From assembly GCA_024233495.1 (NCBI GenBank), contig JACKPM010000001.1, positions 305,052-369,051 on the forward strand: 64,000 nucleotides of DNA. Reading direction: 5' to 3'. Below, one piece after another: positions 14,698 through 24,200 of the stretch. Below the pieces are notes generated by a model. It was not told where the DNA came from and made no database searches. It saw only the letters and a program-made list of their open reading frames with translations. The DNA is from Chlamydiales bacterium. GTDB taxonomy: Bacteria; Chlamydiota; Chlamydiia; Chlamydiales; JAAKFR01. Each line of letters begins with the position of its first letter. The stretch's first letter is position 1. The position numbers were made by a program, and so were the translations under genes.

Positions 14698-15699
14698 ATG
14701 TTTACAGATAAAGTTCGAATTAAATTAATTGCGGGAAAGGGTGGAAATGGCGCTGTCGCATGGCGGCGTGAGAAGTACATCCCAAAAGGTGGGCCCTATG
14801 GCGGCAATGGCGGCCCTGGCGGTTCCATCGTTTTCGTCGCTGACCCACAAATCGAGTCTCTCGATGCCTACACCTACAGACGTATCCAAAAAGCTGAAAA
14901 TGGGGGAGCTGGTGGCTCAAACAATCGGCAAGGACGGCGAGGAAAAGTTTTAAAGCTTAGAGTTCCTCCTGGCACTTTGATCAAAGATGCCGAAACCAAA
15001 GAGATTCTCTATGACTTGACCGAAGAGGGAGAGGAGTGGCTCGTCTGTCAAGGTGGGCGAGGCGGTCTTGGCAATACCTATTTTAAAAGTGCAACAAATC
15101 GTGCTCCAAACTTTTCCACACCAGGAAAGCCAGGAGAAGAGCTCGCTGTCGAGCTAGAGCTCAAGTCTATTGCAGATGTTGGATTGGTCGGTTTCCCAAA
15201 CGCAGGAAAGTCTACATTTATTACTCAGGTGACACGTTCAAAAGCGAAAATTGGTGCCTATCCCTTTACGACACTCCATCCAAATTTAGGGCACTACGAG
15301 TATGATTTTGGAAAGCGTATTCTCTTTGCTGACATTCCTGGGATCATTGAAGGGGCACACCAAAATAGAGGTCTTGGTCTTGAGTTCTTACGTCATATCG
15401 AGCGCACAAAAGTGCTCCTTTTCGTCATCGATGGCTCAGGAGAGGATCCGGAAAAAGACTTAGAAACATTAGAAAAAGAGCTCGAGGCGCACAATCCTGA
15501 GCTTTTGAAAAAGCCGCGCGTCATTGCATGGAATAAGAGCGATCTCGATCACAAAGTGCCAGAAGGCGTCGTCTCAATCTCAGCTCTCACAGGAGAGGGA
15601 ATCGAGACGCTCATCGGCCTCTTGAAGCGCAAACTAAGCGCATATACGCCCGCTGCAAAGAGTGAAATGGTCGCCCCAGCTGGCCAGTCGAGTTTGTAA
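14698..15699 (+). CDS. obgE: GTPase Obg/CgtA
   Basis: An essential GTPase associated with the large ribosomal subunit. The ATG at 14698 begins [20 protein letters not shown], the glycine-rich Obg fold (about 1-158). The G domain follows with G1 GFPNAGKST at 165, DIPG (G3), NKSD (G4) and SALTG (G5). The C-terminal OCT domain is absent; the protein ends shortly after the G domain (333 residues). The last roughly 150 bases lie opposite the 3' end of the metal permease gene, and both products remain recognisable there. Confidence 0.96.
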   Translation: MFTDKVRIKLIAGKGGNGAVAWRREKYIPKGGPYGGNGGPGGSIVFVADPQIESLDAYTYRRIQKAENGGAGGSNNRQGRRGKVLKLRVPPGTLIKDAETKEILYDLTEEGEEWLVCQGGRGGLGNTYFKSATNRAPNFSTPGKPGEELAVELELKSIADVGLVGFPNAGKSTFITQVTRSKAKIGAYPFTTLHPNLGHYEYDFGKRILFADIPGIIEGAHQNRGLGLEFLRHIERTKVLLFVIDGSGEDPEKDLETLEKELEAHNPELLKKPRVIAWNKSDLDHKVPEGVVSISALTGEGIETLIGLLKRKLSAYTPAAKSEMVAPAGQSSL

Positions 15700-16439
15700 G
15701 AGAGCGCTAAACCTCCCAATGAAAAAAGCACATTTAGCACAACGCTAATCGCGATCATGCGTGAGAGGCGGTAGGTAAACTTCTCTGCAATAGAGGCAGG
15801 AAGCACAAGCATGCTTAGCACCAAAATAATGCCTACAGTGTGAATCAAAAGCACAATGCTCAAAGCGATCAAACTAAGGAGAAGGAAGTAGAGGCGGCTC
15901 ACATTGAGCCCTTGAAGCTTGCACTGCTCCTCATCGAAGCAAAGAGCCAAAAATTGTTTATACTTAAGGAGGACGACTCCTAAGATCACCAAGTCAAGAG
16001 TTCCTAAAATGAGGAGGTCAAGCGGGGCAACCCAAAGTACATTCCCCAATAGAAAGTTCATCAACTCCACATTAAAGCCAGGCGTTTGACTCGCGAAGAT
16101 GACGCCTACTGCCATCCCTACAGACCAAATCATAGCAATCACAGAGTCTTCCCGTTGCCGGTGGTGAAGGTGGACATACCCAATAATCAATGCGGCAACT
16201 AAGCTTCCCACAACAGCGCCGTAGATAGGATGAAGCCACTCAAGGTCGTAGACACGTCGAAAATAGAGGGCGCAACCCAATCCCCCTAGAACGCTGTGTG
16301 CGATACTGCCGCTAATCGACACAATGCGCTTCACTACAACAAAAGAGCCGATCACACCACTCGCAAATGAGGCGCCAATGCACGCCAAAAGAGCCATCTG
16401 TAAGAGGGGATTGACAAAGAGCGCTTGGAGAAAGTTCAA
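15549..16439 (-). CDS. metal ABC transporter permease (ZnuB/MntB family)
   Basis: A 296-residue membrane protein of the ABC-3 family with about eight helices ([32 protein letters not shown] near the N-terminus, typical of the family). It forms the channel for Zn, Mn or Fe import with the ATPase and binding protein upstream. The order matches what I recall as CT415-CT416-CT417. The start overlaps the ATPase stop by 4 bases. The last 30 residues ([16 protein letters not shown]...) are a polar tail antisense to obgE and may be an extension caused by loss of an earlier stop. Confidence 0.92.
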   Translation of the reverse strand: MNFLQALFVNPLLQMALLACIGASFASGVIGSFVVVKRIVSISGSIAHSVLGGLGCALYFRRVYDLEWLHPIYGAVVGSLVAALIIGYVHLHHRQREDSVIAMIWSVGMAVGVIFASQTPGFNVELMNFLLGNVLWVAPLDLLILGTLDLVILGVVLLKYKQFLALCFDEEQCKLQGLNVSRLYFLLLSLIALSIVLLIHTVGIILVLSMLVLPASIAEKFTYRLSRMIAISVVLNVLFSLGGLALSYKLDWPAGATISLFAAGVYALSLRFKRPMSVSIPSPVRAEIETTPSGTL

Positions 16440-17104
16440 CGTGACCTCCCATGGTAAAGTCCATCTTCAAAGTGTTTGCACACCTCACACCGACTCATCG
16501 GCTTCACACCCTCTTGTACGCAGAGTAGGCGGTCACAGTTGTCTAAAGCCGTCTTCAAGTCGTGAGTTACCATCAAAACTGTTAACTTCAATGAGCGTAA
16601 AAGCTGCATCAAACTCGCAATGGAGGCTGTGTCTACATTCGCTGTTGCCTCATCCAAAAGAAGTACCTCAGGGTTACTCACTAAAGCGCGTGCAATCAAA
16701 ACACGTTGCTTCTGTCCACCAGAAAGAGCAGAGAATGAGGCGGCATACCACTTCTCCATACCAACAGAGCGCAAAGCTTCGAGAGCTGCTTCTCGGTCAC
16801 ACTTTCGAAATCCAAAAAGACGAGGAGCAACAGAAAGCCTCCCCATCAACACTACATCTAAAACCGAAATAGGGAAAAGGGGGTCTGCAGCGAAATTTTG
16901 CGGCACCCAGCCAATGCGTCCAGGCATCTTAATGCGCCCGCGATCCTTTTTGAGCAAGCCCGCAAGCAACTTAAGAAGCGTTGTCTTTCCTCCACCATTC
17001 GGTCCAAAAATCGCTACAAACTCCTTCTCATGTACCGAGAAAGAGACGTTTTTTAACACAGAGTTGCCCTCAAAAGCGAAAGAGAGATCTTCAACTTCAA
17101 TCAC
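16436..17104 (-). CDS. metal ABC transporter ATP-binding protein
   Basis: A 222-residue ABC ATPase with Walker A GPNGGGKTT near residue 34, a Q loop (VPQNF), the signature LSGGQKQR near 124, Walker B VLLLDEAT and the switch VMVTHDLK. It powers the permease encoded next. It overlaps the binding-protein gene by 8 bases and the permease gene by 4, so the three form one operon. The C-terminus holds CEVCKHF, which could bind metal; this is inference only. Confidence 0.94.
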   Translation of the reverse strand: MIEVEDLSFAFEGNSVLKNVSFSVHEKEFVAIFGPNGGGKTTLLKLLAGLLKKDRGRIKMPGRIGWVPQNFAADPLFPISVLDVVLMGRLSVAPRLFGFRKCDREAALEALRSVGMEKWYAASFSALSGGQKQRVLIARALVSNPEVLLLDEATANVDTASIASLMQLLRSLKLTVLMVTHDLKTALDNCDRLLCVQEGVKPMSRCEVCKHFEDGLYHGRSR

Positions 17105-17882
17105 TGAAAACCTCCCCTAAATAGCTCAAGTTCTGCAAAACATTTTCAGCATAAGGGTCAACAAAAACGCGCTTCAAACCAAGCTCTCGAGCAATCGTGA
17201 GTCCGCCCTTTAAGCTATATTGCTTTTGCAAAAAGACAGAGTGCAAACCAAGCGCGCGTACCCGCAAAACCAAATCAGTCACCTGCCGTGGACCTGGCTC
17301 CTGCCCCTCCATCTCAATCGAAAGTTGTTCTATCCCAAAGTCACGACAAAAATAGCCAAAAGCGGGATGAGAAACTAAGATTGCTGAAGGGAAAACCCGC
17401 TCCGAAAGCTTCTGCTCAACGCGCTCTAAATCACGGAGGAAAACAGCAAGGTTCTCCTCAAAAAAAACGCGCTTTTCGGGGAGCTCTTCCGAAAGAACCG
17501 AGCAAACCTGAGTCGCCATCGAGCGCACAATAGAAGGGCTCAGCCATAAATGGGGATCTGCGCCATCATGACAACAACAAGCGCGCAATAAATCCACACC
17601 CTCACGTTGGTCAAACACGCGCACCGAAAGAGCCGAAAGTAAGCGCGTTTCAAAATCCTCACCAATACAAAACCAAATAGAAGCAGAAGCTAAAGAATTA
17701 ACTTGTTTTGCAGTAGGCTCATAAGAGTGAGGACTGGCCCCAGCAGGCACAATTAAAGAGACATCTACACTCTTGCCTGCTACTTTTTCAACAATAAATT
17801 TTTGAGGAGGCACGCTCACTAACACAACAGGCCGCGCGATCAAAGCCGAAGAAAGGAGAAGTAAGATAAAAAAAACGCGCAT
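17097..17882 (-). CDS. periplasmic metal-binding protein of the ABC transporter (ZnuA family)
   Basis: Solute-binding protein of cluster A-I. The start at 17882 gives a signal peptide (MRVFFILLLLSSALIA). Likely metal ligands are the His residues in ASPHSYEPT, DPHLWLSP and SHPAFGYF, plus an Asp/Glu in VDPYAEN. There is no His-rich loop of the ZnuA type, and the segment before the second His carries three consecutive Cys (RACCCHDGADPHLW). Which metal is carried (Zn, Mn or Fe) cannot be told. First gene of the operon, divergent from tRNA-Ser. Confidence 0.91.
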   Translation of the reverse strand: MRVFFILLLLSSALIARPVVLVSVPPQKFIVEKVAGKSVDVSLIVPAGASPHSYEPTAKQVNSLASASIWFCIGEDFETRLLSALSVRVFDQREGVDLLRACCCHDGADPHLWLSPSIVRSMATQVCSVLSEELPEKRVFFEENLAVFLRDLERVEQKLSERVFPSAILVSHPAFGYFCRDFGIEQLSIEMEGQEPGPRQVTDLVLRVRALGLHSVFLQKQYSLKGGLTIARELGLKRVFVDPYAENVLQNLSYLGEVFSD

Positions 17883-17954
17883 AAAAGGGAGCAATTATAG
17901 GGCAAAAAGGATTTTCAATCAAATGGACAGTGTAGTAGACTTTTCGCTCGCTTG

Positions 17955-18042
17955 GGAGGGATGTCCGAGCGGCCGAAGGAGCACGCTTGGAAAGCGTGTA
18001 AGGGATAACCTCCCTTCGAGGGTTCGAATCCCTCTCCCTCCA
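17955..18042 (+). tRNA. tRNA-Ser (anticodon GGA)
   Basis: An 88-nt class II tRNA with a long variable arm. Acceptor GGAGGGA/TCCCTCC, anticodon stem CACGC/GCGTG with loop TTGGAAA (GGA, serine), T arm GAGGG TTCGAAT CCCTC. Discriminator A, CCA not encoded. Its last bases CCTCCA form part of a 34-bp inverted repeat that continues downstream. Confidence 0.97.
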
Positions 18043-18136
18043 TTTTGAGCCGGCGCATTCTTAGTGCTGCTCCTCCACCGTGCTACACGCACTGCTGTCG
18101 TCGCAGCACTAAGAATGCGCCGGCTCAAAATGGAGG
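18037..18136 (+). repeat. tRNA-linked palindrome with conserved core (Ser copy)
   Basis: A perfect 34-bp inverted repeat: left arm 18037-18070, which includes the last CCTCCA of tRNA-Ser, and right arm 18103-18136. The 34-nt core at 18071-18104 matches the core behind tRNA-Phe at 32 of 34 positions. Because the arms differ between loci but copy the local flank, the right arm looks like an inverted duplication of the tRNA 3' region. In RNA the right arm could pair with the tRNA 3' end and compete with the acceptor stem. Confidence 0.88.
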
Positions 18137-18216
18137 AGGCTGAGCTCTGGGCTAGAAATCCCTCTCTATATTTAAAACTCAAACCCTTAATTGTTTCTTA
18201 AATATTATGTGTTAGA

Positions 18217-21200
18217 ATGTTGCGCATGGCATCTGGTTTTGGGTTTTTCAATCGATTGAAAAGGGGTTTCGAGGGGCTGACGGGCCCTGGGCAGCATGCT
18301 CAGGAGCAGCGCGCTCGGCAGAGGCATGCTCAGCAGCAGGAGGCTGCCTTGGCTCGGAGGGTGCTGGAGTTTGGTAAGGAAAGCTTTGAGGCGCGGAGTC
18401 AGGAGTCAGGGCTGCTTAAGCTGGAAGAGGCCCTCAGGAAGCTATTGGGGGGAGAGGGAGCTTGGCCTGAGATAAACTGGAGGCAGTTTGTTCTGCAGAT
18501 GGGAGGGGCAACCTCTAACTATGCGAATTATGCGGGCGGAGATGTGCGCTGGAGCATCGAGGCGGTGCGAGAAGTGCTTTCTTTATGGAAAGAGAATAGG
18601 GGACGCTTTCTCTCTTCACGAATGAGTCCTATTATTGCTAAGGAACTATTGGAGCGGCTCAACCGCGTTGAGGAGTTGAGTCGTCCTTTCAATTTGCCAG
18701 GACGAAGATGCTTAAGCAATAGTGAAGTACGTACTCAGGCAAGCCTCTTTCTAAGTGGCTTGCGCTGTCAGCTAGCGAAATATAATTTTGCCTATGCTTT
18801 TATTGGGGTGCGAGGTGGGCTAGGGGGCTCCCCTGGACATGCGATGTGTGTGCGGTTTGAGAGTTCAGGAGAAAATGTCATTGTTTCAATTTTGAATTTG
18901 GGCGATGGGGTGCAGGATCATCCTGTTCTTAAAAAGCAGACAACACACTTTGAAAGGTCATACTCCTCTTTTCCTATCATCATTGCAGAGAAGGATCTCT
19001 ATGTTGCGGAGGAGGCTATTTGCCGCTTGATCCGTTTAAACACAGATGAACCAACAAGGGGATGTGACTATTCGGCACATGAGGTTTATGACATCTTTCG
19101 TTTGCTGGGGGAGCTGCAGACAGAATACTCGCAATCACAAGTTCTGCTCGCTTTGCCAACGCAAAAAAATCCAAACTGCAGCGAGATGGCCGTACAGCTT
19201 TTCTTACGCGACAATTTGAATAGAATACTAAGTGGGTTGGAGGAAGAGGCAACGTTGCGTCAAATCAAGCTTTTTTTCTTCGAATACCGGTTTTGTCAGC
19301 TGATCTCAGCTTTTCGCACACCTGCAAATAAGGAGCAGGTAGAGATCTTTCTAGATGCGTTGCAGGTTTTCTCTTTCGAGCTGCTGGATATTCGCCAAAG
19401 GATAGGAAAAGAGGAGTTTATCAAGCTTGGAAAAATTTTGCACCACATGCGGGGAAAGGTGGAGCAAGTAGAGAGCCAGGCAGAAGAGAATAACTCAGAA
19501 CCCCCGCAGCAGAGGGAGAGAATTTATTGGAAAGAAATGCCAAGTGTAGCTGTTGTGGCAGAGGTATCAGATAAGCAGATGGCGGAAGAGGTTAGCGGTG
19601 TATTGCGCGCTCCTATACACGCTGCTGGCACTCCTCTTATGCAAAAGGTAAAAGATTGGATGTGCTACTTGTCAAAGTTGAAGGCGGGAGAGAGTTTTCT
19701 CTATTTCTTACAGTGCGTCTACACACTTCCGATTCCAAAATTTGGTGAAGATGATGAGTGGGATTTGGTCGAAAAAAGAGAGATCCCAGACTTTGTCGCG
19801 CTTTTGCGTGCTTTTGTGAGCAGGGGATTTGAACATCAAACATTTGACAATGAATCAACCGATTTATTCCAAGACTACTTTATGACGATCCACATCCTCT
19901 ATGCGGCAGTGGACAAGTTGGTTCGGCGTTGCTCTGAGTATCAACTGAACACATTCGCCTCTCCCTTTTTGATGGAGCATGCAGGACGTAATACTTTTGA
20001 GACGCTCACCTCAGGACACCAGCAGAGACGTTATGCCGCAATCGAGGCTTACTTTGAAGGGACGCGTAAGGAGAGGCGGCCAGAGATCTTTCCCATTGCG
20101 TCTACGCTGAATATCGAGAGTGAGGATCAGCAACTAGCAGGACAAGGTGGGGTGAAGAACCGTACTCAAGGGCATGCCTGCTATGTGCGGAGGTTGATGA
20201 GAAAATCACAAGGCTCTCTCGTAGAAATATGGGAACCATTGCTCCCTCAACCTGTTCGTGATCTCTATTTCATGGTTTTCATCTCACAAGTAATCGCACC
20301 AAGAAGCGGCTTTTTCCTTGAGAAGCTTCCCAGGGAGCTTGTCTGGGAAAAAGGGCAGGATCTAAACGCTCTTGACACACTTCACATGTGCCCAGAGCTT
20401 TCAGATAGAGATAGACAGACAAGCTCGTGCACGATGTGGAATAGGGATGTCTTCAATGGAAGTCCAGGCATGCACTTCAGACCTCGTCCAAGTGACTACT
20501 ATTGCCGCACCCTTGAAGTAAATCAAGCTGTGACGGAGAGGGTGCCTGAAGGTGGGCCATGTATCAGTGACAGGTTGTGGTGTGACTTGCTGCGTTTGTC
20601 GAGCTCAAAAGAGCTCTCTATGAACTTATTCCTCGATTGGCTCCCACTCAATTACCGTGCCCTTGCAGAGAAAGTTGTAAGAAGTGAGATATATTTCGCT
20701 TGGTTTGCGCCTGGCCGTCTAGCGCATGCCCTAGAGAAGAGCCCTGAATTAATTGATCGTTTCCGCCAAGTGATTGAAGGGGGGCTGAAAGAGTTTTCCA
20801 CTGGATCCTTCCCAGCGAGAGAATTTCTCGTTGATTGTGCTCTTGGCATTGAGGCGTGCATGCCAAGAGAGCTGCGTAGATTTGACTACTTCGCTGACCC
20901 CATACTATTTTTATCAACCCTATCGGATGCGCGCTATCTGCTCCGCACTTCTTTGATGCCAACGCTGGACAAAGAGGGGTGTCAGTTACTTGTCCACATC
21001 CTCTTTAGCACGGAGAATGGAGTGAGAATGATGGAGAGGCTGCAAAGAGAGCATAATCGAGAGGAGCTCCTTGCTGATAGCTCCTCTCTTGTTTTGGAAC
21101 ACATCCAAAGAGATGAAGAGATGCGAGCTCTTGCTTGTAATACAGTTTTAGAGGCATTCGGTCTTCCTCCCGAAGAGAGCTGGCAAATTGAGGGAACATC

Positions 21201-24200
21201 TTGTGTGGGAACAAGACATACACTCGACTTCTACAGACGCAAGATTGAAAGAATGGGATTGGGATTTGGGCGCTACCTGCAACTGGGAGAGGATTTTAAG
21301 CAATTTGCAGGTGACAAGGCAATGGCAGGTATGTTCTTCGGCTCAGGAAATGAGATGCAGAGCATGGATGGAGAGTATGTTGTGCGTACAGCTGGCGGGA
21401 AGCGGCAAATCTTCCGTCGTTTCATGCTAAATGGCGAGCAAGTGGAGGGTGTATATACCAAGATTGATTCGAAAAAGTTGCGCAACACACCTCTTCAAAA
21501 CTTGATAGATGTGACGACAGCATACACACTTAAAGATGGAAGAATCGCCCTTTTTATTGAGGGAACCCTTTATTATATTGTGTGTTTTCCCCCAGATGGG
21601 GAAGTCCATATCAACTACTGTAACTATGGTAATGAGACGTCATATCAACTCATTAACTTGAGTGGACTTTCGCAAGGGAATCCACTCTATTCATTCGCCT
21701 CAAGGCTCCCATTCCCTCACACAGTCAAGTGCGTTGCAAGACAAGATTGCAATCCAGGCATCTACTTCATCCATTTTAGAGATATTCAGATCACCTTTAG
21801 TGCAGGTCTGAATAACGAAAAATTGTTCCCAGGATACCGTCTTGTTCTTGATGAGGTGTGGGACCACTATCCAGATGCCCTGGTTCTCGAATCTAAATAT
21901 GATAAGAAGGTCGTCATTCCCAATCGTATGCTTACTCTTTCTAATCCTGGGTTCGGGGCGGGTGTCCGCCCTCAGGAGAGACTCAATCCTGGACGAAAGA
22001 AATACCGTGTCTACGACGTAGATCCTCTTAGCGGCACTCTGATTGCGAGTGAAGCTGAGGATTATCTCTACCTGGCATTGCTCTACAAAATGCGACGCAA
22101 TTTTACTGCTGCGGCTCACTACTTAGAAAAAGTGCGTACAACGGACAATTTGATGAAGGCGGCAGAGGAGCTGATTGAGTGTTTCTTCAAGCTCTCTGAG
22201 CAGAGTAACCACTCCACTGCTTTCGATATGAAGCTGCTTTATTTGTTGGTAAGCAATCAACTTGTGATGTGCAAGGAACAATTTGAAGGGCGACGTCACT
22301 TTCCCTCTTCCATATTGAACTGGGCTTTTGCTACATACGATCGCTACCTGGGGACGATGAGCGCGGACTACCAATATTGCGAAATTCCGAGAAAGTTGCG
22401 CCTCTCTCTTAAGCAGGAGGAGACGGTGCTGCGCTTTTTGTATGCACAAAGTGAGCTGCGTAATCGCAAACTTCCTTCCCTTTTAGTTTCTAGATTTCTC
22501 TCTCTTTGCATGCCGGGGCGCACAACCACAGAGCGGATTGCTCCTCTAGCGGTCCCTCTTTTGCCGCGCACGTTTAGAGATAGTCTTTTACAGCCGCATG
22601 ACTTGAGAAATGCGTGGATCTTGATGGACAAAAAACCTTCTCCTAGTGGTTTTAATCCCTCTTTACTTGGATGTGTGCGTTATCCTGATGGGGCTCTTTT
22701 TGAGCACTTCCCTACTTTGTATCAAAAGGCAAAGGAGTGTGTGAGCTGGGCCCCAACCAGTTTTGACTTTACACTCCTCTCCCTCTTAGCGAGTCGAGAA
22801 GATCCCTTTACTTCCCAAAACCCTCTAGCCTCCCTTCTCTTTTATGTGCGCTTCTTTCCCCAAGAATTTCGTTCGATTGCCCCCCATTCAATGCTAACAA
22901 GAGTGGCGCTCATCGAAGCTCTAATAGAAAGAGTTGAACAGCTCAGTCATATGCAGCGATGGCGTGAGAAGTTGGGAGAGCTTCTCAGCCAATCGAAAGA
23001 GTTTGTTGCGCTTCACAGTGAAGAGATGCTCACTGTTCCAGTGCAACTTGAAGAGGAGGAGGTGTCTCTCCCTAAGCCTAAGATGGGAGAGCCAAGCTTT
23101 TCTCAAGCTCCATTTGCTGACATATGTCCCACTATTTATATGCGCGTAGACCTTCCTTTTGAAAAGGGAGAGCGTAACCCTTTTACAGAAGAAGCGACGA
23201 CTCCTTTAGAATCAGATATTTTAGCTGTTCACAAAGAGGGATATGAGGCTCTTAAAGGAGTGAAATTTTCAAACTATTCTGATATTGAGGGCCGACCAGT
23301 TGAAGCGGTCCCAAGAGCGGTTACAGAATTGAATAGGCATCACGAAGCTTTGCAAAAGGAGGCGCAAGAGTTACGCCAGTCAATTTTGGAGAGACTCAAT
23401 CAACTGCCAGAGGCATTGAAGGGCACGGATGAGGAGGTGGAGTATCACTTGTGTAGTGATGCTCAGCAATGGCTTCCAATCTTGCCTGAGACGGTGATGA
23501 AAGAGGTAATCTTAAAAGGGAATGCGGCCATTTTTCGCGCGCATCGAAAGTATCTAACGCCAGAGGATATTGACGCGATTATCCGCGACGTCAAAGCCTA
23601 TTACTACCTTTTGGTAAAGGGGGAGCTTGCAAAGGAAGCGATTTCCGCTATCGAGAAAGGGGATGCCCAAAAAGCTGGAGAGCTTCTTGACTACACTTTC
23701 TTGTGCGACCCAATTGCTTTTCCTGAGGTCTATTACTACAAAATGGTAGCGGGCAAGCTGCCCCGCCCAGATCAAGTAGAAGTGTACAAGTGGGTGTGTA
23801 CGCGTTTTGAGAATGGGGAAAATGCCCTTTTCCAACTTGCGGCAGGAGCAGGAAAGACCTCTTATTTGCGACAGCTCTTCTTTCTCAGGGCGCGCATGTT
23901 TGGATTTATGCCAGTTGCTGTGACACCTCCTGCAATTTACGCAGTAGACAAGCAAAATTTAGATGAGATGTGGGCTTCGAAAGGGGAGGCTGTTGCGCTC
24001 CTCGAGCTCGGTATTAAACACCGCCTAAAGAAGGAAGACTATAAATACATTCTCAATGAGCTTCTCCGCTACCACCGTGAGGGGCAAGTGCTTTTGATTT
24101 CTCCTCAGGCATACTATTCACTCAAGCTCCATGCAAAAAATGCAGCGCTCAGCGAAGGTGACTCAGGAAAGCTCTATTTCATTGACCAGATTCTGCACTT

